Source of the DNA: Janthinobacterium lividum
GTDB taxonomy: Bacteria > Pseudomonadota > Gammaproteobacteria > Burkholderiales > Burkholderiaceae_D
Length of the DNA: 64,000 nucleotides
Direction of reading: 5' to 3'
Assembly: GCF_023509035.1 (NCBI RefSeq)
Contig: NZ_CP075583.1
Coordinates: 3,844,001 to 3,908,000, forward strand
In this document: piece after piece, positions 18,108-26,201 of the stretch
How positions within the stretch are numbered: the first letter of the stretch is position 1
Layout of the letters: the number at the start of each line of letters is the position of its first letter
The notes under the pieces: generated by a model
The model's database searches: none
Told to the model about the DNA's origin: nothing
What the model saw: the letters and a program-made list of their open reading frames with translations, nothing else
Translations under genes and position numbers: made by a program

Positions 18108-18858
18108 ATGACGGACGTGGCACAAGCGGAAGCACAACAAGTACAGGTGCAGGAATTGTCGGCGGCCGAACAGGCCTTCGTGGAGCAGGTACGGCGCGAT
18201 GCGCAGACGGCCTTCGACGGCCTGCGCGAGACGGGCAGCCTGACGGCCAACGGCACGGTGGGCTTTGTCGAGCGCACTCCGGGCGGTGACAAGGTGGTGG
18301 TTGTCAACGACCCGGGCCCGTTCCGCCGCGGCCAGCCCTTGAAGGCGGCCGTGCTGGCGCTCGATGGCACGGTGATTGTGGGCGATGCCAACAACGGCGG
18401 CGCGCGCTATTTAAAATTGTTCCGCGAAAGGCCCGAGGTCACGTCGATCTCGCACGTGCATTCGCCGTCCCTGGGCGCGTGGGCGCAGACGCACCGCACC
18501 TTGCCTATCCGCTACGTGCCCGTGCAGCGCTTCCAGCTGATACGCGAAATTCCCATCTATATCGACCGCCGCCAGCCGGAAGTCGATTTCATCCTCGGCG
18601 AAATCGCGCGCAACACGCACGCCACGGCCATCCTGGAAGCGAATGGCGGGGCCACCTGTGTGGGGCAAGCAGGGCTTGCTGAAACTGGCCGAGTTCATTC
18701 TGCTGCTGGAAGAGGGCGCCAAGATCCAGATCGCGGCCGAAGCCATCGGCGGTTCGCGCGACTTCGGTCCCGGCGTGCTGCTGCAGCAATGGAAGATGAG
18801 CAAGCTGATCGATACGGCGCGCGCGCTTTCACTGCTTCCTGCCACCGATCTGGTGTAA
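18108..18858 (+). pseudogene. Class II aldolase/adducin-like protein, single frameshift
   Basis: ATG 18108 has GGAG six bases upstream. The fold is that of class II aldolases: HVHSPSLGAWA supplies the zinc-type HxH pair. An extra base near 18657 shifts the frame; without it the reading continues ATVWGKQGLLKLAEFI to the stop at 18858, about 249 residues. The tripeptide that is normally NHG, holding the third metal ligand, reads NGG here, so the metal site may be altered. It is the first gene of the sigma-54-driven transport operon. Cleavage of a carbon-carbon bond in a desulfurised product is possible, but its role in sulfur metabolism is not established. Confidence 0.75.
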
Positions 18859-18880
18859 CCCTTTCAAGAACAGGCCCGAG

Positions 18881-19962
18881 ATGTCATTGAAATTCTTACG
18901 TTTGCGCTGGCGCAAGGTATTCGCCACCGCCGTGGTGGCCAGCCTGCTGGCACCCGCCATCGCGCTGGCGGCCGCCGCCGAGCCACTGCCGGCCGCCGTG
19001 CGCATCGCCGTCGTGGCCCGCACGGCGCCGTCCGGCAAGACCGTGTTTGCCGGTTCGGCCGCCCAGGTGGCATCAACGGGCTGGCTGGCCGCCGAACTGG
19101 GCAAGCTGGGCGTGAAGCTGGAGTGGGTGCCCGTCACCACCAATTCGGTGGCGACGCAAGTCAACGAGGCATTTGCCAATCACTCGATCGACCTGGCCCA
19201 GTATGGTGACTTGCCATCGATTATCGCCAATGCCTCGGGTTTGCAGACGCGGCTGATTCTGCCCGGCGGCAGCGCCAACAATACCTATCTGGTGGTGCCC
19301 AATGGATCGACGGCCCGCTCGATCAAGGACTTGAAGGGCAAGAAGATCGCCCTGCACCGTGGCCGACCGTGGGAATATCCGTTTGCGCGCCTGCTGGAAG
19401 CGAATGGCATGACCTTGCGCGACGTAAAAATCCTCAACCTCAATCCACAGGCGGGCGCGGCGGCCGTGGCGACGGGCGGCGCTGAGGCCTTCTTTACCCT
19501 CAGCGACGCCTTCCTGCTCGAGGATAAAAAGGTCGGCAAGATCATCTGGTCCAGCAAGGCGCCGCCGCAGGACTGGAAGATGCGCGCGGAATTGTGGGCC
19601 GACAGCGGCTTCCTGCAACGCTATCCCCAGCTGGCCCAGCTGGTGGTGACGGCGTATGTGTGCGCGAGCACCACCGGGCCGCCGGCGCCGGTGGCGAAGA
19701 CGAATATGTGCGCAGCGAGGCGGCGGCTGGGCAGGTGGAAAGCGTCGTGCGGCGCGAACTGGCGGGCGACCATACGCCGTGGCAGGCGCGCTGGTCGCCC
19801 TTGTTTACGGCCAGCCTGCGCCAGCATTACGTGGGCGAGGCGGCGTACGCGAAGAGCGCTGGCCTGATCGGGCGCCCCCTGCAAGTCGACAGCCTGTTCG
19901 CGCCCCAGTTCGTCAACCAGGCGCTGGCGCAGCTGAAGCTGCAAACGTACTGGTCGCCATGA
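18881..19962 (+). pseudogene. ABC transporter substrate-binding protein (SsuA/NrtA-like), single frameshift
   Basis: Signal peptide with cleavage near ALAAAAEP, then a two-lobed binding protein: EWVPVTTNSVATQVNEAFA, IDLAQYGDLPSII, KDLKGKKIALHRGRPWEYP and IIWSSKAPP. The paralogue at 24844 shares most of these blocks. Near 19655-19665 one base is missing; after that the frame with GGEDEYVRSEA and WQARWSPLF continues to TGA 19960-19962, which overlaps the permease start as ATGA. Corrected length is about 360 residues. It should deliver a sulfonate, sulfone or related anion to the two permeases that follow. Confidence 0.82.
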
Positions 19963-20801
19963 CTTCCCTCGTCAACGCCATCGCCTTGCCGCGCGCCCCT
20001 GCGCCAGCGCGTGCAGCCTCTGTCCCCTTGCTGCAGCGCTTTATCCGTTCACCCTGGTCCGTGTGGGCGTCGCCGCTCGCCTTGCTGCTGCTCTGGACGG
20101 CAGCTACCACGTTCGAATGGATGCCTGCGCATATTTTGATGTCGCCCTGGCAAGTGCTGCTGACGGCCCGCGACCTGGCCGAGAGCGGCGAACTGGGCCA
20201 GCACCTGGGCATCAGCCTGTTCCGCCTGCTGGCTGGCTTCGGCCTAGGCGCCAGCTGCGGCCTGGCCTTCGGCGTCGTGCTGGGCCTGTCGCCTGGCTTG
20301 CGCAGCTATGTCGACCCCACTTTCAATGTCTTGCGCCAGTTGCCCACCGTGGCCTTGATCCCCCTGTTTATCTTGCTGTTCGGCATAGGCGAGAGCTTCA
20401 AGGTGTTTATCGTGGCCAAGGCCAGCTTCTTTATCGTGGCGCTGGCCGTGCATGACGCCATCCGCAACCTGTCGCAGCGCTACTTTGAGGTGGCGCACGT
20501 GTACTGTTTTTCGCGCTGGCAGCGCATCCGCCTGATCGTCTTGCCGGCCATCGTGCCGGCGGCGCTGACGGGGATGCGCATCGCCCTGTCGCGCTCGTGG
20601 ATGGTGCTGGTGGGCGCGGAATTGCTGGCCGCCGACAGCGGCCTGGGGCAGATGATGGAAATGGGCCGGCAAATGTTCCGCCTCGATGTGGTGATGGTGG
20701 GCGTGGTACTGACGGGCGTGATCGGCTTTGGCCTGGACCGTGCCTGCCACGCGCTGGAATCGCGGCTGATGCGCTGGAAGCGCGACGGGGAGTCCGCATG
20801 A
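19959..20801 (+). CDS. ABC transporter permease (SsuC/TauC-type), first copy
   Basis: A 280-residue inner-membrane protein with about six spans. ATG 19959 overlaps the preceding stop. The cytoplasmic EAA loop is at YFEVAHVYCFSRWQRIRLIVLPAIVPAAL, with the usual glycine replaced in the EAA---G core. NVLRQLPTVALIPLFILLFG is typical of aliphatic sulfonate and taurine permeases. It forms the channel with the permease that follows, driven by the ATPase at 22816. Confidence 0.88.
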   Translation: MTSLVNAIALPRAPAPARAASVPLLQRFIRSPWSVWASPLALLLLWTAATTFEWMPAHILMSPWQVLLTARDLAESGELGQHLGISLFRLLAGFGLGASCGLAFGVVLGLSPGLRSYVDPTFNVLRQLPTVALIPLFILLFGIGESFKVFIVAKASFFIVALAVHDAIRNLSQRYFEVAHVYCFSRWQRIRLIVLPAIVPAALTGMRIALSRSWMVLVGAELLAADSGLGQMMEMGRQMFRLDVVMVGVVLTGVIGFGLDRACHALESRLMRWKRDGESA

Positions 20802-21562
20802 AGCAACGTTTGAGTTTGATCCTCAAGGGCGCGCTGTTGCCGCTGGCCTTGTTGTACGCCTGGCAATGGGCATCCGGCCAGGGTGCGGCGGCTGCCTACA
20901 TCTTCGTCTCGCTGGGCGACCTCGCGCACAGCTTGCGCGACCTGGTCATGACGGGCGAATTGTGGGTGCATTTGCGCGCCAGCCTGGGGCGCACTCTGGC
21001 CGGCTTGCTGCTGGGCGGCAGCGCCGGCATCGTCACGGGCGCGCTGATGGCACAGTCGCCGCTGGCTGACAGATTGATTGGCCCGCTGTTCCACAGCATC
21101 AGGCAAGTGCCCTTGCTGGGCCTGATCCCCTTGCTGGGCTTGTGGGTGGGCAATGGCGACGGCGCCAAGCTGCTGGTGATTGCCATCGCCGCCTTTTATC
21201 CTACCGTGCTCAACACGTATGCGGGCATGCGCCAGGTGGAAGGAAGATTGCGCGAAGTGGGGCAGGTGCTGACCCTGACGCGCTGGCAAACCTTGCGCCA
21301 GATTTTGCTGCCGGGCGCCATGCCGGCCATCGCTACCGGCGTCACGCATGCGCTGGCGTTCGCCTGGCTCGCTTGCCTGGGCGGCGAACTGCTGTTTTCG
21401 GCCGGCCCCGGCATGGGTTCCTTATTGCTCAACGGCGAAGTATCGGGCCGCATGGATGTCGTCTTGCTGGCCGTGCTCGTGATCGCTTTGCTGGCGCAGG
21501 CGATGAACGTGGCGTTCGCGCGGCTGGCACGCCTGCTGGTGAAGGGGCGCAGCAGTGAGTGA
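20798..21562 (+). CDS. ABC transporter permease (SsuC/TauC-type), second copy
   Basis: A 254-residue inner-membrane protein whose ATG overlaps the previous stop (ATGA). About six membrane spans; SIRQVPLLGLIPLLGLWVG matches the SsuC family and LREVGQVLTLTRWQTLRQILLPGAMPA is the ATPase-coupling loop. Two different permeases in one operon point to a heterodimeric importer, less common than the SsuC homodimer. Confidence 0.88.
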   Translation: MKQRLSLILKGALLPLALLYAWQWASGQGAAAAYIFVSLGDLAHSLRDLVMTGELWVHLRASLGRTLAGLLLGGSAGIVTGALMAQSPLADRLIGPLFHSIRQVPLLGLIPLLGLWVGNGDGAKLLVIAIAAFYPTVLNTYAGMRQVEGRLREVGQVLTLTRWQTLRQILLPGAMPAIATGVTHALAFAWLACLGGELLFSAGPGMGSLLLNGEVSGRMDVVLLAVLVIALLAQAMNVAFARLARLLVKGRSSE

Positions 21563-22819
21563 ATCCCTGCCATTCCAGCCAGACGCGGCCGTCAGCGCGC
21601 GCGAAGGGGAGCTGCGCGCCTTCTTGCTGCGCTTTATCGGCCTGACCCTGCTGTCGGGCGTGACCATCGGCATGAATAAGGTGCTCGCCACCTTGCTGGG
21701 GTTACATTTACACGTGAGCAATTTCCAGCTGGCCGCGATCAGCAGCGCGGAAACCCTGGCCATGGCGCTGGGCACCATACCGGCCGGCTACATTCTTTCG
21801 CGCGGTAATCCGAAGCACTTGTACGCCGGAGTGAGCCTGAGCCTGGCGCTGGCCTTTTGCGTGCTGCCGTGGCTGCCTGGCTGGCAATGGGTGGCCTTGC
21901 TGATGTTTTTGGTCGGCCTGTGCATTTCGCTGCGCATCGTGGCCATGAGCACCGTGTTTCTCGTGCGCCTGCCGGAACTGGGGCAGGGCAAGGCGGGCTG
22001 GTACAAAGGGACGTTGATCTTGGGCATGCAGTTCCTCGGGCCCTTGTGCGGTAATTACTTGATCGCGCAACTGGGGCTGAAGGCAGGCTTTTTGATTTCC
22101 GCGCTGATGTTCGCCATCCTGGCCGTGCTGGGCTGGCAAGTGTTGCCCGACAACACGGCGCCGCGCAGGCAGGGGGATATGCTGCCGTGCCCGGCGCGGC
22201 CAGCCTGCGCGAGCTGCTGCGCCTGCCTGTCGTGCGCGTCACGTATCTGTTCGAGATCCTCGCCAGCTTCACGGCGTCCAGCGTGGGCGTGTTTTCCATC
22301 TTGCTGGCTATCCGCGTGCTGCACTGGCCGGCGCATCACTCCGTCTGGCTGATGGCCGTGCAGGGCTTGAGCTGCGTGCTGGTGCTGCTCTTCCTGGGGC
22401 GCTTCGTGCTGGCCAGTCGCTACCGCGAACAGCTGTATGGCGGCGCGCACCTGGCCATCATGGTGGCCTTGCTGATCCTGGGTTTGTGGCCCAACAGCAT
22501 TGCTTATCTGGCCGCCTCCGTGTTGCTGGGCCTGGGCCTGGGCGTGAATAACCTCGTCAATACGGACAATATCGCCCGCGCGCCCGTCGACAAGGCCAGG
22601 GTCTCGGCCCATTTGACCCTGTTCGGCATGGTGGGCGGCACGGCTGGCGCGCTGGCGGCGGGCCGCCTGGCTGACCTGACGGGCTTGCGCAATGTGTTCC
22701 TGATCTGGCTGGCTCCGTGGCTGGCCGCCTGGCTCTATTTCCACGGTAGCCGCTGGCTGCGCCGGGCGCCGCCCGCCGCCATTCCTTCCTTCGACCCCAC
22801 CGCAGAGAGTGCGCCATGA
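21555..22819 (+). pseudogene. MFS transporter, single frameshift
   Basis: It begins at GTG 21555, overlapping the permease by 8 bases. Multiple membrane spans are seen, with TLLGLHLHVSNFQLAAISSAETLAM early and GLGVNNLVNTDNIARAPVDKARVSAH late. The frame breaks at the five-G run 22172-22176; one added G gives an unbroken protein of about 421 residues. It overlaps the ATPase gene by ATGA. Carried in the sulfur operon, it may export a desulfurised carbon skeleton or sulfite, or import substrate; the direction cannot be told. Confidence 0.75.
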
Positions 22820-23697
22820 ATGATTTCGTTTCTCCATCGACCTTGCTGCCGCAGCGACAGCACCTGAGCGGCGGCTTGCAAGTGCAACATGTGAGCAAGT
22901 CGTTTTTGCTGAAAGGCGCACCGCTGCTGGTGCTCGACGACATTTCCCTGACGATTGCGCCGGGCGAATTCGTCGCCATCGTGGGTGCGTCCGGCTGCGG
23001 CAAGTCCACCCTGTTGCGCCTGTTGGCGGGAATCGATACGGATTACACGGGCTTGCTGCTGCACGATGGCGTACCGATACGCGGCACGGATTTGCACCGT
23101 GGCCTCGTGTTCCAGGATCACCGCTTGTTTCCCTGGCTGACGGTGCAGCAGAACGTGGCCGTGGCTTTCAGCAATACCAAGGTGCCATTGGCCGAGCGCG
23201 CATCGCGCGTGGCGGCGGAAATCACGCGCGTGGGCCTCGATGGCTATGCGGATGCTTATCCGCATCAATTGTCGGGCGGCATGTCGCAGCGGGCGGCGAT
23301 TGCCCGCGCCCTCGTCGGACGGCCCGATGTGCTGCTGCTGGACGAACCGCTGGGCGCGCTCGACGCGCTGACACGCTTGCGTTTACAGCAAGAGCTGCGC
23401 CGCCTGTGGCAAGACGAGGGAATCACCATGGTGATGGTCACGCATGACATCGATGAAGCCGTCTACCTGGCCGACCGCATCGTCGTGCTCGATGCGCGGC
23501 CAGGCAAGGTGCGCCGGGTGCAGGACGTGCCACTGGCCCATCCGCGCCAGCGCGGTTCGCCGGGCTTTGTCGCCATCCGCGACGGCTTGCATGCGGATTT
23601 CAGCGACCTCGACGACACGCATGCGCCCGTCGCGCAGGAAGAACACCCCAGCAGCTCATGGGATGGCAATGAATGGGCGCGCAGGATGGCGCTGTAG
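22816..23697 (+). CDS. ABC transporter ATP-binding protein (SsuB/TauB-type)
   Basis: A 293-residue ATPase: Walker A GASGCGKST, Q-loop VFQDHRLFPWLTV, signature LSGGMSQRAAIARAL, Walker B LLLDEPLGALD and switch His in VTHDIDEA. This set is typical of the nitrate/sulfonate/taurine importer group. A C-terminal extension of about 40 residues follows the core. The start overlaps the MFS stop, so the transport genes form one translationally coupled unit from 18881 on. Confidence 0.93.
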   Translation: MNDFVSPSTLLPQRQHLSGGLQVQHVSKSFLLKGAPLLVLDDISLTIAPGEFVAIVGASGCGKSTLLRLLAGIDTDYTGLLLHDGVPIRGTDLHRGLVFQDHRLFPWLTVQQNVAVAFSNTKVPLAERASRVAAEITRVGLDGYADAYPHQLSGGMSQRAAIARALVGRPDVLLLDEPLGALDALTRLRLQQELRRLWQDEGITMVMVTHDIDEAVYLADRIVVLDARPGKVRRVQDVPLAHPRQRGSPGFVAIRDGLHADFSDLDDTHAPVAQEEHPSSSWDGNEWARRMAL

Positions 23698-23736
23698 TTT
23701 CCTTTTTGACCGGTCCACCCACTCTGGAGATATAAG

Positions 23737-24795
23737 ATGAGCAATAACAACGCACTCGACACCCTGTGGTACACGCGCTGCCCCGTCCCCACGGGACTGG
23801 GGATAGCCCTGCAACAAGGCTGGCTGGAAACAGCTTTGCGCGCCGACGGCACCAGCTTGCGCTCCTTGCGCGAGTCCGAGCAGGAAGCCGTGCGCGAATC
23901 GCATTTCGACCATACCTTGCAAAATTCCGTGCGCCATGGCGGCAATATTCCCGCCCTGTGGGCGCGCGCGGCGGGGCGCGAGACGCGCGTGATCGGCCTG
24001 TCGTGGTCGGACGAGACGCAGCTGATATTGACCTTACCCGACAGCGGCATCAAGACGGTGCGCGACTTGAAGGGCCGGCGTTTCGGCCTGCCTTTGTGGG
24101 CCAAGGCGCAGATCGACTTTGCGCGCGCGCAAGCCTTGCGTGGTCTGGAAAATGCGCTGAGCCTGGAAGGCCTGGCCGTTGCGGACGTGGAACTGCTTGA
24201 TTATGTGATCGCGGCGGGCCAGAGCGAATCGCCGCCGGAGCAGGGTGCGGCGACAAATCTGTTCAGCGGCGCGCGGCGCGGCGGCCAAAGCCCGGAGCTG
24301 CTGGGACTGTTGCGGGGCGAGGTGGACGCCATCTTCCTGAAAGGCGCTTCCGCCGCGCAGCTGGCGCAGCAGTTTGGCTTGCACACGGTGATCGACACGG
24401 GCATCCATCCGGAACCCCTGATCCGCGCCAACAACGGCACGCCGCGCACCCTGAGCGTGGATGCGCACTTGCTGGAGCATCACTTCAGTTCCGCCGTCAC
24501 CCTGGTCGAGCAGGTGCTGCGGGCCGAAGCGTGGGCGCGCGGCCATGCTGACGAGACGCGGCGTTTCCTGGCGCGCGAATCGAATGCCAGCGAGCACTGG
24601 GTGCAAGTGGCCTACGGCAAGGATGCGCATTTGCGCCTGGACACGGATCTGGCGGAAACATCGATCGCGGGCTTGCAGGATTTCAGCGACTTTTTGTTCC
24701 GCTGGAACTTCCTGCCCAGCAAAGTCGATGTGCGCGCGTGGATCGATCCCCGTCCATTCGAAGCGGCGCTGGCGCAGACGCGTCGTGCGGCTTGA
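23737..24795 (+). CDS. DszB-like sulfinate desulfinase, copy 2
   Basis: A 352-residue paralogue of the protein at 16817, again without signal peptide. The catalytic set is kept: CPVP with Cys15, HFDH with His56, and VRHGGN with Arg66 and Gly69. Further shared blocks are IKTVRDLKGRRFGLP, LRGEVDAIFLKGASAAQLA and NNGTPRTLSV. It lies 39 bases after the ATPase gene, inside the transport operon. Two desulfinases suggest two sulfinates, or a two-step release from a compound with two sulfur groups. A binding-protein role is less likely because there is no export signal. Confidence 0.75.
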   Translation: MSNNNALDTLWYTRCPVPTGLGIALQQGWLETALRADGTSLRSLRESEQEAVRESHFDHTLQNSVRHGGNIPALWARAAGRETRVIGLSWSDETQLILTLPDSGIKTVRDLKGRRFGLPLWAKAQIDFARAQALRGLENALSLEGLAVADVELLDYVIAAGQSESPPEQGAATNLFSGARRGGQSPELLGLLRGEVDAIFLKGASAAQLAQQFGLHTVIDTGIHPEPLIRANNGTPRTLSVDAHLLEHHFSSAVTLVEQVLRAEAWARGHADETRRFLARESNASEHWVQVAYGKDAHLRLDTDLAETSIAGLQDFSDFLFRWNFLPSKVDVRAWIDPRPFEAALAQTRRAA

Positions 24796-24843
24796 GCGGG
24801 AAGCACGTCAACAGTGGCCATGATTGATGATGAGGAGAATGCG

Positions 24844-25896
24844 ATGCGGCGACGCACGGTGATGGGCGGGCTGGCGCTGCTGCCCCTGGCGGGACAGGCA
24901 GTGTCGGCGGCGAAAGCGGGGGTGCCGCCGGCGGCCCTGCGCATCGCCTCGACGGGGTTTGCGGAAAACGGCAGGGCGGAACTGGGCGGCATCGCTTACC
25001 GGGTGCAGCAGGAAGGCTGGCTGGCGCGCGAACTCAAGCAGCGAGGCGTGCGGCTGGAATGGCAGCCCGTCACCGGTGACACGGGCGCCACCATGAATGA
25101 GGCGTTCGCCAGCGGGCGCATCGACATGGCCGCGTATGGCGACTTGCCGTCCGTCATCCTCAACGCGGGCGGCGTGCGCACGCAGGTGATCGTGCCGGCG
25201 GGGCGGGGCACGGACCAGTTCCTGCTGGTACCCAGCAGTTCACGCGCCACCTCGCTGGCCGACCTGAAGGGCAAGCGCATCAGCGTGCATCGGGGCCGGC
25301 CATGGGAGCTGGGGCTGCGCCAGCTGATCGCCGACCAGCGCATGTCACCCACGGATTTTCGTCTGATCAATATGGATTTGAAGCCGGGTACGGCCGCGCT
25401 GGCCACGGGCGCCGTCGATGCCTTGTTCATGATTAATGGCTATCCGCTGGAAGACAAGGGCATCGGCCGCATCATCTGGTCCAGCAAGGGCTTGCCGGAA
25501 CGCAAAATGCGGGCGGAACTGTGGGCGCGGCGCGACTTTACGCAAGCCCATCCCGACATCGCCGAACTGGTGGCCACGGCCTGGCTGCGGGCCCAGCACT
25601 GGGCGGCGCTGGACGGCAACCGCGAAGCGGTCATCAAGGATGGCACGCGCAACGGCACGCCCGACAGCGTGGTGCGGCGCAGCTATGACGATCCGGGCTT
25701 GCAGTGGAAGGAGCGCTGGTCGCCCCTGTACGACGACGCCGTGTACCGCCATTACCGGCGCGTGCTGGCGTTTGCGCAGGAACAAAAGCTGATCCGACTA
25801 CCGTTGACGGCGGAAGAATTGCTGGAACCGCGTTTTGTCGCGGCCGGCCTGAAAAAGCTGGGGCTGGCCAATTACTGGGAACCGGCCAAGGTGTAG
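24844..25896 (+). CDS. ABC transporter substrate-binding protein (SsuA/NrtA-like), second copy
   Basis: 350 residues from ATG 24844, chosen over GTG 24814 because GAGGAG precedes it at the right distance. The N-terminus MRRRTVMGGLALLPLAGQ has arginines and a hydrophobic stretch, compatible with Tat or Sec export. The binding-protein blocks match the copy at 18881: IDMAAYGDLPSVIL, ADLKGKRISVHRGRPWE, GRIIWSSKGLPERKMRAE and WKERWSPLYD. Two binding proteins could feed one transporter with different ligands. It is the last gene of the operon. Confidence 0.88.
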   Translation: MRRRTVMGGLALLPLAGQAVSAAKAGVPPAALRIASTGFAENGRAELGGIAYRVQQEGWLARELKQRGVRLEWQPVTGDTGATMNEAFASGRIDMAAYGDLPSVILNAGGVRTQVIVPAGRGTDQFLLVPSSSRATSLADLKGKRISVHRGRPWELGLRQLIADQRMSPTDFRLINMDLKPGTAALATGAVDALFMINGYPLEDKGIGRIIWSSKGLPERKMRAELWARRDFTQAHPDIAELVATAWLRAQHWAALDGNREAVIKDGTRNGTPDSVVRRSYDDPGLQWKERWSPLYDDAVYRHYRRVLAFAQEQKLIRLPLTAEELLEPRFVAAGLKKLGLANYWEPAKV

Positions 25897-25915
25897 CGCT
25901 ACCGTGGGGTGCGCT

Positions 25916-26038
25916 TCAGTGCGGCAGACACACGCGTCCCACCAGTTTTACGCCCGTATCGCCCGCATGCGCGCGCAGTTGCAGCAGCATCAGGGCCACG
26001 CCCAGCATCAGCGCGGCTGCGCAGAGTTTCTTGTGCAT
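25916..26038 (-). CDS. Possible 40-residue secreted peptide
   Basis: On the minus strand an ATG at 26038 with GGAAAAGACG upstream opens MHKKLCAAALMLGVALMLLQ, then RAHAGDTGVKLVGRVCLPH and a TGA. The first 25 residues look like a signal peptide with AHA cleavage. It is the only reasonable gene in the 305-base gap 25897-26201; the rest of the gap is A+T-rich leader for the next gene. No family is recognised. Confidence 0.35.
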   Translation of the reverse strand: MHKKLCAAALMLGVALMLLQLRAHAGDTGVKLVGRVCLPH

Positions 26039-26201
26039 CGTCTTTTCCGTTTTCACTATTTTTATGGAGGTTTGCGACAATATTATTGCCGAAATTCAGC
26101 GTGCGGATGATCGAATTGCTAAGCGTGCTCTACAATTATGCATCTTGCGCATCCGCGCCATCTGAATTCTATGCATAGTATGTGAAGGGAATGACAAGCC
26201 T

